Shown here: piece by piece, positions 21,638-31,636 of the stretch | Numbering within the stretch: the stretch's first letter is position 1 | Layout: every line of letters begins with the position of its first letter | Source: Janthinobacterium sp. PC23-8 | GTDB taxonomy: Bacteria > Pseudomonadota > Gammaproteobacteria > Burkholderiales > Burkholderiaceae_D | Direction: 5' to 3' | DNA: 64,000 nt | Assembly: GCF_002250505.1 (NCBI RefSeq) | Contig: NZ_NJGY01000001.1 | Span: 2,375,066-2,439,065, forward strand | Translations under genes and position numbers: made by a program | Notes under the pieces: generated by a model | Told to the model about the DNA's origin: nothing | The model's input: only the letters and a program-made list of their open reading frames with translations | The model's database searches: none

Positions 21638-22243
21638 ATGACGGCCTTACCTTTTAGCGATTCCTTGCATGATTACCCGCGCCCGGCGCGCCGGCACCAC
21701 ATGGTTCTCGGTGTCGGCGTTTTGCTGCTGCATGGGGCTTTTCTCTATGGCTGGCGCCATGCCAAACCGCCGCCCCTGCCCGATAGCGGGCCGAAGGTGG
21801 AGTCGATCACCGTGTGGATACGTCCGCCGGCGGTCAAGCCGCTGCCGCCGCCCTTGGCCAGGGTGGCGCCGAGGCGCGAGCAGAAACCGCTCCGTGCGGC
21901 GACGACGCCCAGGGCGGCAGCGCCAGCGGCCAAACCCGTGCCGAACGCCATTACAGTCGCACCATCGCCCACGCCTGCCGATCCGCCGGCGGCGGACGCG
22001 CCGAAGTTCGACATGGAAGCGGCCTTGGGCACCGCGCGCAAGGTGGCCAGCGAAAGGGACCCGGCCAAGGCCGGCACGGCGGTGGGCCAGATTCCGGACC
22101 AGCCGCTGCGCACGCAAACCCGGCTGGCGCGCGATATTGCCAGCGGCAAGCGCGGCGACTGCCGCACCGATTATGCGGGGGCAGGGCTGCTGGCGCCGGT
22201 GTTGATGTTATTGGATAAAAAAGACAGCGGGTGCAAGTGGTAG
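21638..22243 (+). CDS. Proline-rich single-pass membrane protein, unknown function
   Basis: 201-residue protein with one N-terminal membrane segment (about residues 21-38, MVLGVGVLLLHGAFLYGW). An Ala/Pro-rich linker spans about 45-125, and a short C-terminal part (about 125-201) contains two cysteines (GDCRTDY and SGCKW). The TonB/TolA-like layout suggests an inner-membrane anchor with a periplasmic stalk, but no TonB C-terminal domain is recognisable. AGGA lies about 10 nt upstream of ATG 21638. It stands alone between tRNA-Pro and rsmI. I cannot assign a function. Confidence 0.65.
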   Translation: MTALPFSDSLHDYPRPARRHHMVLGVGVLLLHGAFLYGWRHAKPPPLPDSGPKVESITVWIRPPAVKPLPPPLARVAPRREQKPLRAATTPRAAAPAAKPVPNAITVAPSPTPADPPAADAPKFDMEAALGTARKVASERDPAKAGTAVGQIPDQPLRTQTRLARDIASGKRGDCRTDYAGAGLLAPVLMLLDKKDSGCKW

Positions 22244-22262
22244 CCGGCGAAACCTTGCCACG

Positions 22263-23171
22263 TTACTCCTGCCCCTTCAACTGCAGCGCCCGCTCATATA
22301 AGGCATTCTTCTTGCGCCCGGTAATTTGCGCCGTCAGGTTGGCCGCCTGCTTGACGCTGCATTCGGCCAGCAGAATGCCCAGGATGCGTTCGGCTTCCAC
22401 GTCTTCGGCGTCCTGCGCTTCGGTGGCGCCTGCGAGCAGGACGACGAATTCGCCTTTTTCACGGTGGGCGTCAGCACGGATCCAGGCCTCGGCCTCGGAC
22501 AGCGGGCAGCGGTGGATTTCTTCGAACAATTTCGTCAGTTCGCGCGCGAACACCACCTGGCGCGTCGGCTCGAACGCTTCAGCCAGCGCGGTGGCGCAAT
22601 CGAGGATGCGGTGCGGTGCTTCATAAAACACCATGGTGGCGGTCACGCCACGCAGGCTGTGCAGCATGTTTTCGCGCTGCTTGGCCTTGGCGGGCAAAAA
22701 GCCGACAAAGTAAAACTGGTCGTTCAGCAAGCCGCTGGCGGAGATGGCGGTGATCGCCGCCGACGGGCCGGGCAGGGGCAGCACGCGCAGGCCGGCCGCG
22801 CGCACGGCGTCGACGATGCGCGCGCCGGGGTCGGACACGGCCGGGGTGCCGGCGTCGGACACCAGCGCGATGCGCTCGCCGGCATGCAGGCGGGCGATCA
22901 GGGTTTGCGCCACTTCGCGCTCATTATGTTGATGTGCAGCAATTAACGGCTTGTTCAGGCCAAAACGCGTCAGCAGGTGCGCCGTATTGCGCGTATCTTC
23001 ACAGGCGACGGCGTCAGCCAGGCTCAGCAAATGCAAGGCGCGCAGGCTGATATCGGTGACATTGCCGATGGGCGTGGCCACTACATACAATGTTGCGATA
23101 GGATAGACCTGGTGCGCCGCCTCTGTCATGATGGGCAGGCTGGCGATGGAACTGATGTCTTGTACGGTCAT
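22263..23171 (-). CDS. rsmI: 16S rRNA 2'-O-ribose C1402 methyltransferase
   Basis: SAM-dependent tetrapyrrole-methylase-fold enzyme methylating C1402 of 16S rRNA. Signatures are TLYVVATPIGNVTDISLRAL, VACEDTRNTAHLL, ALVSDAGTPAVSDPG, LPLPGPSAAITAISASGL and FYEAPHRILD. ATG 23171 leaves only 12 bp to the divergent lpoA start. The internal ATG 23129 gives an N terminus closer to E. coli RsmI and would leave room for a promoter, so the true start is uncertain. The divergent rsmI/lpoA arrangement is conserved in proteobacteria. Confidence 0.94.
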   Translation of the reverse strand: MTVQDISSIASLPIMTEAAHQVYPIATLYVVATPIGNVTDISLRALHLLSLADAVACEDTRNTAHLLTRFGLNKPLIAAHQHNEREVAQTLIARLHAGERIALVSDAGTPAVSDPGARIVDAVRAAGLRVLPLPGPSAAITAISASGLLNDQFYFVGFLPAKAKQRENMLHSLRGVTATMVFYEAPHRILDCATALAEAFEPTRQVVFARELTKLFEEIHRCPLSEAEAWIRADAHREKGEFVVLLAGATEAQDAEDVEAERILGILLAECSVKQAANLTAQITGRKKNALYERALQLKGQE

Positions 23172-23183
23172 TTTGGAGGTTGA

Positions 23184-24563
23184 ATGCTTGCTAATAGTGT
23201 GAAGTTACTGCTTGTCTGTGCCGCGACCGGCATGCTGAGCGCTTGCAGCACGCCTTGCGACGCGCCCGGGCAATTGTGCGCGCCTATTGAATCAAACACA
23301 AGGGCGCTGCCGCCACGGCCGGCGCCTGCCCCGATCCCGGCGCCGCTGCCCAAGCCGGCCGTGCCGGAACCGGTAACGTTTGCCGTCGCCGTGCCCGACA
23401 TCACTTCCTACGATGAAGGCGGCAAGCCGAACGTGGCGCCCGTCACCGGCAAGCCGGCCACCGGCACACCGCAGGACATGCCGGCCGCCACGGCGCCGGC
23501 GCCGTCCGACGGCAAGCTCCACCATATCGGCCTGCTGCTGCCGCTGCGCTCGGAAACCCTGGGGCCGGCCGCGTCCCTGCTGCGCGCCGGCTTCATGGCC
23601 GCCTACGAGCGCGACCGCAGCGGCTTTGAAGTGACCGTGATCGATACGGGCGACGGCAGCGACGACGCGCTCAACAAGTTTGCGCAGGCCCAGCAGGAAC
23701 AGGATATCGTCGTCGGCCCGCTGTCGCGCTCGGCCGTCACGGCGGTGGCCAACAGCGACCTGGTGAAAAAGCCGACGATCGCCCTGAACCACCCCGACAA
23801 CCGCAGCGAAGCGCGGCTGCCGGCCAGGCTGCTGGTGATGGGCCTGTCGATCGAAGCGGAAGCGCGGCAAGTGGCCGCCTGGGCCGCCAGCGAACAGCCA
23901 CGCGCCAGCGCCTTGATCCTGTCGGCCAATTCGGCCTCGCAGCGCCGCACCAGCACCGCCTTCAGGCAGGAGTGGTTGCGCCAGGGCGGCAGCGCCGACC
24001 AGGTCGACCTGACGGCCACCAACGGTTACCTCAGTGACGCCGAGATGGTGCAGTTGCGCTCGCGCCTGTCGTCCAACCCGCCGGCGCTGATCTTCGCCGC
24101 GCTGGACGCCGACCAGGCGCGCCAGCTGCGCGTGGCGATCGGCCCCGAGCTGCCGCTGTACGGCACCTCGTCGCTGAACCCCGGCATCGGCCGCGGCGCC
24201 AGCGGCCCCGAACTGGATGGCGCGCGCCTGCTCGACCTGCCATGGCAGGTACAGCGCGATCATCCGCAAGTGATGGTGTATCCGCAGCCGCCACAACCCA
24301 TCGACGGGCGCCTGACGGCCGACATGGAGCGCCTGTATGCGCTCGGCATCGACGCCTTCCGCGTGGCGCGCGAAGTGGCGCTGCGTCCCGAGGCGCCGTT
24401 CACGCTTGACGGCGTGACGGGCCGCCTGGCAGTGCGCTATGACAACGGGCAAACGCGCTTCGAACGCACCGAGCAGGCCGCCACCTACCAGCAGGGCGTG
24501 GTTGGCACCTGGCCGCCGAAGCCGGTACCGGAACAACCGGCCGCCTTGCCAACAGCGCAGTAG
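23184..24563 (+). CDS. lpoA: Penicillin-binding protein activator LpoA (LppC family)
   Basis: 459-residue outer-membrane lipoprotein that activates PBP1A. A signal peptide with lipobox LSAC (MLSACSTPC) is followed by a Pro/Ala linker (about residues 35-105). The C-terminal periplasmic-binding-like domain starts at IGLLLPLRSETLGPAASLLRAGFMAAYE and includes VVGPLSRSAVTAVAN and SNPPALIFAALDADQARQLR. The N-terminal TPR domain of the longer gamma-proteobacterial LpoA is absent, as is usual in betaproteobacteria. The GGAGG ribosome site occupies the short gap to rsmI. Confidence 0.88.
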   Translation: MLANSVKLLLVCAATGMLSACSTPCDAPGQLCAPIESNTRALPPRPAPAPIPAPLPKPAVPEPVTFAVAVPDITSYDEGGKPNVAPVTGKPATGTPQDMPAATAPAPSDGKLHHIGLLLPLRSETLGPAASLLRAGFMAAYERDRSGFEVTVIDTGDGSDDALNKFAQAQQEQDIVVGPLSRSAVTAVANSDLVKKPTIALNHPDNRSEARLPARLLVMGLSIEAEARQVAAWAASEQPRASALILSANSASQRRTSTAFRQEWLRQGGSADQVDLTATNGYLSDAEMVQLRSRLSSNPPALIFAALDADQARQLRVAIGPELPLYGTSSLNPGIGRGASGPELDGARLLDLPWQVQRDHPQVMVYPQPPQPIDGRLTADMERLYALGIDAFRVAREVALRPEAPFTLDGVTGRLAVRYDNGQTRFERTEQAATYQQGVVGTWPPKPVPEQPAALPTAQ

Positions 24564-24572
24564 AGCAACGCC

Positions 24573-24926
24573 ATGCCGCCTACGCCAGACAAACGTGCGT
24601 TGGGGCGGCTGGCGGAAGACGATGCGCTGGCCTATCTGCTGCTGCAGGGACTCACACTGGTGGCGCGCAATGTCCTGTGCAAGGGCGGCGAGCTCGATTT
24701 GATCATGCGCGACGGCAAAAGCATCGTCTTCATCGAGGTGCGCCAGCGCGCCAGCAAGGATTTTGGCGGCGCGCTGGCCAGCATCACGCCCGCCAAGCAG
24801 CGGCGCATGACGCGCGCCGCGCAGACCTGGCTGTTGACGCAAAAAAACACGCCGCCATGCCGTTTTGACGCCGTCGTCATCGATGGCGGCCGCATCGAGT
24901 GGCTGAAGAATATTCTCGACATGTAA
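24573..24926 (+). CDS. yraN: YraN family protein (UPF0102, nuclease-like fold)
   Basis: 117-residue YraN/UPF0102 protein with a restriction-endonuclease-like core. Conserved segments are GRLAEDDALAYLLLQGLTLVARNVLCKGGELDLIM and VFIEVRQRASKDFGGALASITPAKQRRM, containing the E...GELDLI...FVEVR motif. Its cellular role is not established. It starts 9 bp after lpoA, in the conserved order lpoA-yraN-diaA-dolP. Confidence 0.92.
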   Translation: MPPTPDKRALGRLAEDDALAYLLLQGLTLVARNVLCKGGELDLIMRDGKSIVFIEVRQRASKDFGGALASITPAKQRRMTRAAQTWLLTQKNTPPCRFDAVVIDGGRIEWLKNILDM

Positions 24927-26247
<1,321 letters not shown>

Positions 26248-26287
26248 AACCCCTGTAGCCCTGCCGGTCTGGGGCGCGAGCAGAACG

Positions 26288-26308
26288 ATGGGGCTATAAT
26301 GGCCCCAT
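26288..26308 (+). promoter_or_regulatory. TATAAT box inside a perfect 7-bp inverted repeat, tlpA promoter
   Basis: The arms ATGGGGC (26288-26294) and GCCCCAT (26302-26308) flank TATAATG. The -10 hexamer is thus the loop of the dyad, 25-30 bp ahead of the thioredoxin-like gene. Whether the dyad is an operator is inference. Confidence 0.5.
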
Positions 26309-26324
26309 TGTTACGTTATCTGGT

Positions 26325-26849
26325 GTGAAAACTATGGCAACATCGACTTCCAACTCCTGGGGCAAGCCGGCCCTGATCGCCGTGCTGGTCGCTGGCGTGG
26401 CGGCGGCTGCCTATCTGTCGTTGAACAACAAGCAAAGCGCGCCGGACATCACCTTCCACGCCATCGACGGCGAAAAGATTTCCTCTGCCAGCCTGCGCGG
26501 CAAGGTCGTGATGGTCAATTTCTGGGCCACCTCGTGCACAACTTGCGTCGCGGAAATGCCGGAAATGGTCGACACCTACAACAAATACAAGGCGCAAGGG
26601 CTGGAATTTGTTGCAGTGGCCATGCAGTACGACCCGGCCAACTATGTGCTGAACTTTGCCCAGACGCGCCAGCTGCCGTTCAAGGTGGCGCTCGACGTGA
26701 CGGGCGAGGCTGCCAAGGCCTATGGCGACGTGGCGATGACGCCGACCACCTTCGTGCTCGACAAGCAGGGCAAGATCCTCAAGCGCTACGTGGGCAAGCC
26801 CGAATTTGCCGAGCTGCACAAGCTGCTTGAAAAAGCCATCGCTGGCTAA
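26325..26849 (+). CDS. TlpA/ResA-like thioredoxin-fold protein
   Basis: 174-residue membrane-anchored thioredoxin-like protein. An N-terminal hydrophobic segment (about residues 15-30) precedes a TlpA-type domain with active site FWATSCTTCVAEMPEM (CTTC) and the cis-Pro region AMTPTTFVLDKQGKI. It probably reduces or exchanges disulfides in the periplasm, for example in cytochrome c maturation. The start may be GTG 26325 or ATG 26334. It is monocistronic and convergent with the PaaI-like gene. Confidence 0.85.
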   Translation: MKTMATSTSNSWGKPALIAVLVAGVAAAAYLSLNNKQSAPDITFHAIDGEKISSASLRGKVVMVNFWATSCTTCVAEMPEMVDTYNKYKAQGLEFVAVAMQYDPANYVLNFAQTRQLPFKVALDVTGEAAKAYGDVAMTPTTFVLDKQGKILKRYVGKPEFAELHKLLEKAIAG

Positions 26850-26922
26850 ACACCCGCGCATGAAACATAGGGCGTTGCAATCATTACCTGCTTGAAAAAG
26901 GTAACTGGATCAGCTTGTCGTC

Positions 26923-27345
26923 TTACTTGGGATACAGAATCATCTGCGTGCAGCGAAACAGCGCCAGGGTCTTGCCGGTTTCCTTGCTTTTGACCACGGC
27001 GTCCCACACTTGCGTATTGCGGCCCTGGTGCTCGACCTTGGCGGTGCAGACAATGGTGCCGTCGCGGGCCGTGCCCAGGTGGTTCGATTTCAGTTCGACG
27101 GTGGTGAAGTTGTTCGCGCCTTCGGGCAGGTTGGCGATGCAGCCATAGCCCGAGGCCGTGTCCGCCAGGGTAACCACGCTGCCGGCATGCAAATAGCCGT
27201 TCGGCGCCAGCAAGTGCGGCTGCACCGGCAGTTCGGCCGTCACCTGGCCGTCGCCGACAGACGTGATGACGATGCCCAGGTGGCCGGGCAGGCGACCGAC
27301 GCCGCGCTGATTCAACAGGTCCAGGGTAATTTCAGGATGGCTCAT
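26923..27345 (-). CDS. PaaI-family hotdog thioesterase
   Basis: 140-residue single-hotdog acyl-CoA thioesterase. The core PNGYLHAGSVVTLADTASGYGC contains the family HxGxxxxLADT motif, followed by TTVELKSNHLGTARDGTIVCTAKVEHQGRNTQVWDA. A substrate such as a phenylacetyl-CoA-type aryl-CoA or a hydroxyaryl-CoA cannot be told apart. It stands alone and is transcribed convergently with the thioredoxin-like gene. Confidence 0.87.
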   Translation of the reverse strand: MSHPEITLDLLNQRGVGRLPGHLGIVITSVGDGQVTAELPVQPHLLAPNGYLHAGSVVTLADTASGYGCIANLPEGANNFTTVELKSNHLGTARDGTIVCTAKVEHQGRNTQVWDAVVKSKETGKTLALFRCTQMILYPK

Positions 27346-27534
27346 GGTCTCTTTGTATCCTTGTGATGATGGTCTGAAAACACGTCGATCATAGCAAACT
27401 CCTCACCGTGCTTTTGTTGGATGCTGCTTTTCGGCGCGGTGAGAGCGTTTCGGCACCATGGTCGAGCGCCATGGCATCACCGGCAGATGTTGCTCAACAT
27501 ACACTTTCCTCTATACTCCATAGAAAGGAAAAAC

Positions 27535-28083
27535 ATGTTGACCACCCGACTCCTGACTGCAACATTTGGCCTGGCCTTGCACCTGGGCGCCCAAGCCGCG
27601 CCCGCCTTCACGCTCACCAGCACCGATATTGCCGAAGGCAAGATGATGACCGAATCGCAAGTGTTCCGAGGTTTCGGCTGCACCGGCGCCAACCTCGCAC
27701 CGCAGTTGTCATGGAGCGGCGCGCCTGCCGGCACCAACAGCTACGCCATCACCGTCTACGATCCTGATGCGCCGACCGGCAGCGGCTGGTGGCACTGGAG
27801 CGTCTTCAACCTGCCAGCCAACGTCAACAACGTGGCTGGCGGCGCCACCGCCGCCAGCTTGCCAGCCGGCGCCGTGCAAGGGCGCAACGATTTTGGCGAC
27901 AGCGCCTTTGGCGGCGCCTGCCCACCGGTGGGCGACCAGCCGCACCGCTACCAGGTCACCGTCTGGGCCCTGAAGGTGGACAAGTTGCCGCTCGACCAGC
28001 AAGCCAGCGGCGCCCTGGTCGGCTACCTGCTCAATGCCAATGTGCTGGGCAAGGCGCAACTGACGGGACTGTATGGCCGCTGA
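27535..28083 (+). CDS. YbhB/YbcL-family protein (Raf kinase inhibitor-like), exported
   Basis: 182-residue PEBP-fold protein with a Sec signal peptide (cleavage near AQAAPA) and the family motifs GANLAPQLSWSGAPAGTNSYAITVYDPDAPTGSGWWHWSVFNLP and FGGACPPVGDQPHRYQVTVWAL. Function in bacteria is poorly known. AAGGAA lies before ATG 27535. Its end overlaps the AraC-type gene by 11 bp, suggesting one transcript. Confidence 0.88.
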   Translation: MLTTRLLTATFGLALHLGAQAAPAFTLTSTDIAEGKMMTESQVFRGFGCTGANLAPQLSWSGAPAGTNSYAITVYDPDAPTGSGWWHWSVFNLPANVNNVAGGATAASLPAGAVQGRNDFGDSAFGGACPPVGDQPHRYQVTVWALKVDKLPLDQQASGALVGYLLNANVLGKAQLTGLYGR

Positions 28084-28906
28084 CCCGGCCTGCGCGGCAG
28101 ATCAGGTCGCCTTGAGCGAACTGCGCATCGCGCGCGGCACGGTCGAGGCACGCCGCGCGCAGACCCTGCGCCGGGTGCCCGTGTTCATGCCCGCGCTGTG
28201 CCGCGTGCGGCAGGGCGAAAAGCTGCTGAGCTGGGGTGAGCGCGAGGCGCGCGCCGGGGCGAACGAGGTGGTGCTGATGCCGGCGGGCCAGGAGCTGAGC
28301 GTGGCCAACCTGCCGGGAGCACACGGTTATCTTGCCGAAGTACTCAGTTTTTCACCGGCACTGATCGCCCGTTTCCGTACCCGCCATGGCAGTCTGGTCG
28401 ATAGCCAACTGCGCGGTGCGGCGGGCGCCAGCCTGTGCGTGCCGCTCGACAAACATGGGGCCCTGGCCTGGGATCAGGTAATGGCCAGCCTGGCAGGCGG
28501 CGCGCCAGCCGCCTTGCAAGCCCATCAGGTCGAAGGCTTGCTGCTGGCACTGGCCCTGGCCGGCCATTGCGGTCCGCTGCTGATGGACCGCCGCGATCCG
28601 CTGGCCGCGCGCGTACAGCAGGTGATGCTGCTCGATCCGGCTGCCGCCTGGAGCGTGGCCCGGGTGGCGGCGCAGCTGCATCTGGGTGCGTCCACCCTGC
28701 GCCGTCAACTGGCCCTGGAACAACGCCATTTCCGCGATATTCTGGAATCCGTGCGCCTGGGACGGGCGCTGCAGGAGCTGCAAACCGGCATCTTGCCGAT
28801 CAGCGAGATTGCCGCCCTGTGCGGCTATGCCTCGCCGTCACGCTTCGCGGCGCGCTTCCGCCAGCACCATGGCCTGTCGCCGCGCGCGCTGCGCGCCACC
28901 TTGTAA
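28073..28906 (+). CDS. AraC-family transcriptional regulator
   Basis: 277-residue regulator with an N-terminal cupin-type effector domain and a C-terminal double helix-turn-helix (about residues 185-275). The second HTH ends in ISEIAALCGYASPSRFAARFRQHHGLSPRALR, the usual AraC signature. It overlaps the YbhB-like gene by 11 bp. The downstream DUF2946 and TonB-receptor genes are possible targets. Confidence 0.88.
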   Translation: MAADPACAADQVALSELRIARGTVEARRAQTLRRVPVFMPALCRVRQGEKLLSWGEREARAGANEVVLMPAGQELSVANLPGAHGYLAEVLSFSPALIARFRTRHGSLVDSQLRGAAGASLCVPLDKHGALAWDQVMASLAGGAPAALQAHQVEGLLLALALAGHCGPLLMDRRDPLAARVQQVMLLDPAAAWSVARVAAQLHLGASTLRRQLALEQRHFRDILESVRLGRALQELQTGILPISEIAALCGYASPSRFAARFRQHHGLSPRALRATL

Positions 28907-28968
28907 GATAGGCTCTTAGGCAAATCAATTGCAACAAGCGCTGACAACGATAGCGTTTTCTTGTTACC

Positions 28969-29319
28969 ATGCGCCACATGTCCACCCGCCACCTATCACG
29001 TCAGCCAGCCCACCAGGCGTCCGCCCCTGCGCGCACACCATGGCAACTGTGCGTGGCGCTGTTCAGTGCGCTGGCCCTGGTGTTGCTGCTGTCGACGGCT
29101 GCCTCGCACTTGCACAAGACCAGCCTCGACGCGGAAGAGTGCACGCTGTGCGCCACCGTCATCGACAAGGTGGCCGACATTGCCGTCCCGCCAGCAATCG
29201 CCGAAGCACCTGCGCAATTGCTGCCGTATCGCCTGCTGGCCGCCTTGCCGGCCATGCCGGCGCCCGCCATTGCCCTGCTGTTGCCGCCGGTGCGCGGCCC
29301 GCCACCGACCTCGCTGTAG
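28969..29319 (+). CDS. DUF2946-like small membrane protein
   Basis: 116-residue protein with one membrane segment (about residues 26-46), then a short extracytoplasmic region with ASHLHK and the ECTLCAT cysteine pair, and a hydrophobic C-terminal stretch. The single helix plus His/Cys pattern and position directly before a TonB-dependent receptor match DUF2946 proteins, often linked to copper or other metal genes. ATG 28978 is an alternative start. Confidence 0.6.
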   Translation: MRHMSTRHLSRQPAHQASAPARTPWQLCVALFSALALVLLLSTAASHLHKTSLDAEECTLCATVIDKVADIAVPPAIAEAPAQLLPYRLLAALPAMPAPAIALLLPPVRGPPPTSL

Positions 29320-29411
29320 TTCCCACGCTGTTTTTCTTTTTTCAGGTTGCATGCGCCGCGCCCACGAGGTTTGCGCCATGCCGCCTGGCGTACACTATTT
29401 TGAGGTTTACC

Positions 29412-31547
29412 ATGCAACAAACTCCACGCCTGAGCGCGCTGTCGCTCGCCCTTGCCAGCCTGTTTTCCGTTTCCGCCCATGCCGATGAGGCAGCGCCACA
29501 AGCCATGCAGACCGTCGAAGTCACCTCGGCCCACCTGCGCAGCGCGCGCATCGAGCTGTCGCCGAAAGTGGGCACCACCATCTACAGCATCGACAGCCAT
29601 ATGGTCGACATGCTGGGCCAGGGCGACAACACCCCGTTCAACGAAGTGCTGCTGCGCCTGCCTGGCGTGTCGCAGGATTCGAAAGGCTCGGGCGCCCTGC
29701 ATGTGCGCGATGACCATGCAAACGTGCAATACCGCATCAATGGCGTGCAACTGCCGGAAAGCATCAGCGGCTTTGGCCAATCGATCGACACGCGCCTGAT
29801 CGACAAGACCGATTTCATCACGGGCGCCTTGCCGGCCCAGTTCGGCCTGCGCACGGCGGGCATCGTCGATATCGAAACCAAAGAAGGCGGCATGAACCCG
29901 GGCGGGCGCATCGGCATTTTAGTCGGCAGCCACAGCCATATCGAACCGAGCGCCGAGTTCTTCGGCAGCGTCGGCAAGTTCAATTACTACCTGTCCGGCA
30001 GCTATCTGGGCAATTCGCTGGGCGTGGAAAACCCGCAAAACACGCGCAACGCGCTGCATGACCAGACGCGCCAGAACAAAACCTTCGGCAACCTGTCGTA
30101 TTTCCTCGATGACAATACCCGCCTGGGCGCCATGTTCGGCACCTACAACGGCCGCTTCCAGATCCCCAACAACCCGAACCAGGCGCCCGGCTTCACCCTG
30201 GCCGGGCGCAGCGATGCGCAGGCCGGCACGTCGACCCTGCCATCGTCGCAACTCGATGAAAACCAGCGCGAAGTGAACCGCTTCCTGGTGCTGTCGCTGC
30301 AGAAAAGCCTGGGCGACCTCAACTACCAGGTGTCCGCCTTCCACCAGTATTCGCAGCTGCATTTCACGCCCGATCCGATCGGCGACCTGATCTACAACGG
30401 CGTGGCGTCCGACTCGCGCCGCGCGAACAGCGCCTCGGGCACCCAGTTCGATATCAGCTACAAATGGCACCAGGACCACACGGTGCGCGCCGGCCTGGCC
30501 TACACGCGCCAGAAAACCAGCAGCGACAACACGGTCGGCGTCTTCCCGACGGACGCGAATGGCCAGAGCGACACCACGCCGATCACCATCGTCGACAACA
30601 GCGGCAAGACCGGCACCCTGGCCAGCTTTTACCTGCAGGACGAATGGCATCTCAGCAAGCCGTTGACCCTGAACTATGGCGTGCGTTTCGACAAGGTCTC
30701 GGCCTTTACCGAGGAGCAGCAATGGAGCCCGCGCCTGAACCTGGCCTACCAGGTGGCGCCAGGCACGGCCGTGCATGCCGGCTACTCGCGCTACTTCACG
30801 CCGCCGCCGCAGGAACTGGCGGCGCAGAACAGCATCGACCTGTACGCGAACACCACCAACGCCCCCGCCATCGCCACCTCGGACAACGTCAAGGCCGAGC
30901 GCACCCACTATTACGATATCGGCATCAGCCACCAGCTCAATTCCAGACTGACGCTGACGGCCGACGTGTACTACAAGAAAATCACCAACCTGCTCGACGA
31001 AGGCCAGTTCGGCCAGGCGCTGATCCTCACGCCATTCAACTACGCCGAAGGCTATGCCAAGGGACTGGAACTGTCGGCCATCTATAGCGAGAAGGACTGG
31101 GGCATGTTCCTCAACGCCAGCACGCAAAAGGCGCAGGGCCGTAATATCAATTCCGGCCAGTCGCTGTTCGGCACCGATGAAATCGCCTACATCAAGAACA
31201 ACTATGTGTTCCTCGATCACGACCAGACCTGGACCATGTCGGGTGGCGGCCACTACCATTTCGGCGATTCGCAAGTGAGCGCTGACTTCCTGTACGGCAG
31301 CGGCCTGCGCATGACGCCAAGCGGCGGCGCACCGAATTCCGGCCACTTGCCGCATTACTTCACGGTCAATACGGCACTGACGCACACCTGGAAAAACACG
31401 CCGCTGGGCAAGGTGGAGGGACGCCTGGCGCTGATCAATCTGTTCGACAAATCGTATCTGCTGCGCGACGGTTCCGGCGTCGGCGTCGGCGCGCCGCAAT
31501 ATGGCGCCCGCCGCAGCGTGTACGCCGGCTTGTCGACCAGTTTCTAA
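29412..31547 (+). CDS. TonB-dependent outer-membrane receptor
   Basis: 711-residue TonB-dependent transporter. A signal peptide is cleaved near SAHA-DEA. A plug domain (about 35-170, NTPFNEVLLRLPGVSQDS...VQYRINGVQLPESISGF...LPAQFGLRTAGIVDIET) is followed by a beta-barrel ending in an aromatic C terminus (YAGLSTSF). No TonB-family N-terminal signalling extension is present. The substrate is unknown. The adjacent DUF2946 gene suggests a metal or metallophore, which is inference. A strong hairpin follows the stop. Confidence 0.9.
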   Translation: MQQTPRLSALSLALASLFSVSAHADEAAPQAMQTVEVTSAHLRSARIELSPKVGTTIYSIDSHMVDMLGQGDNTPFNEVLLRLPGVSQDSKGSGALHVRDDHANVQYRINGVQLPESISGFGQSIDTRLIDKTDFITGALPAQFGLRTAGIVDIETKEGGMNPGGRIGILVGSHSHIEPSAEFFGSVGKFNYYLSGSYLGNSLGVENPQNTRNALHDQTRQNKTFGNLSYFLDDNTRLGAMFGTYNGRFQIPNNPNQAPGFTLAGRSDAQAGTSTLPSSQLDENQREVNRFLVLSLQKSLGDLNYQVSAFHQYSQLHFTPDPIGDLIYNGVASDSRRANSASGTQFDISYKWHQDHTVRAGLAYTRQKTSSDNTVGVFPTDANGQSDTTPITIVDNSGKTGTLASFYLQDEWHLSKPLTLNYGVRFDKVSAFTEEQQWSPRLNLAYQVAPGTAVHAGYSRYFTPPPQELAAQNSIDLYANTTNAPAIATSDNVKAERTHYYDIGISHQLNSRLTLTADVYYKKITNLLDEGQFGQALILTPFNYAEGYAKGLELSAIYSEKDWGMFLNASTQKAQGRNINSGQSLFGTDEIAYIKNNYVFLDHDQTWTMSGGGHYHFGDSQVSADFLYGSGLRMTPSGGAPNSGHLPHYFTVNTALTHTWKNTPLGKVEGRLALINLFDKSYLLRDGSGVGVGAPQYGARRSVYAGLSTSF

Positions 31548-31562
31548 AGAGTTACGGGCGAG

Positions 31563-31594
31563 GACAGCGGCAGGGAGCAACGCCTGCCGCTGTC
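31563..31594 (+). terminator. Strong hairpin after the TonB-receptor gene
   Basis: The perfect 12-bp arms GACAGCGGCAGG and CCTGCCGCTGTC flank an 8-nt loop, 16 bp after the stop codon. There is no T-run, so it may be a transcript-end stabiliser rather than a classic intrinsic terminator. Confidence 0.55.
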
Positions 31595-31636
31595 GGTTGC
31601 CGTGGATGAGGGATCAGAATGGCGCTTGTAGGGGCA

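Noticed and set aside
27421..27534. N-terminal extension of the YbhB-like protein to 27421
   Set aside because: The internal ATG at 27535 has a good AAGGAA site and begins a proper signal peptide; the extension has none.
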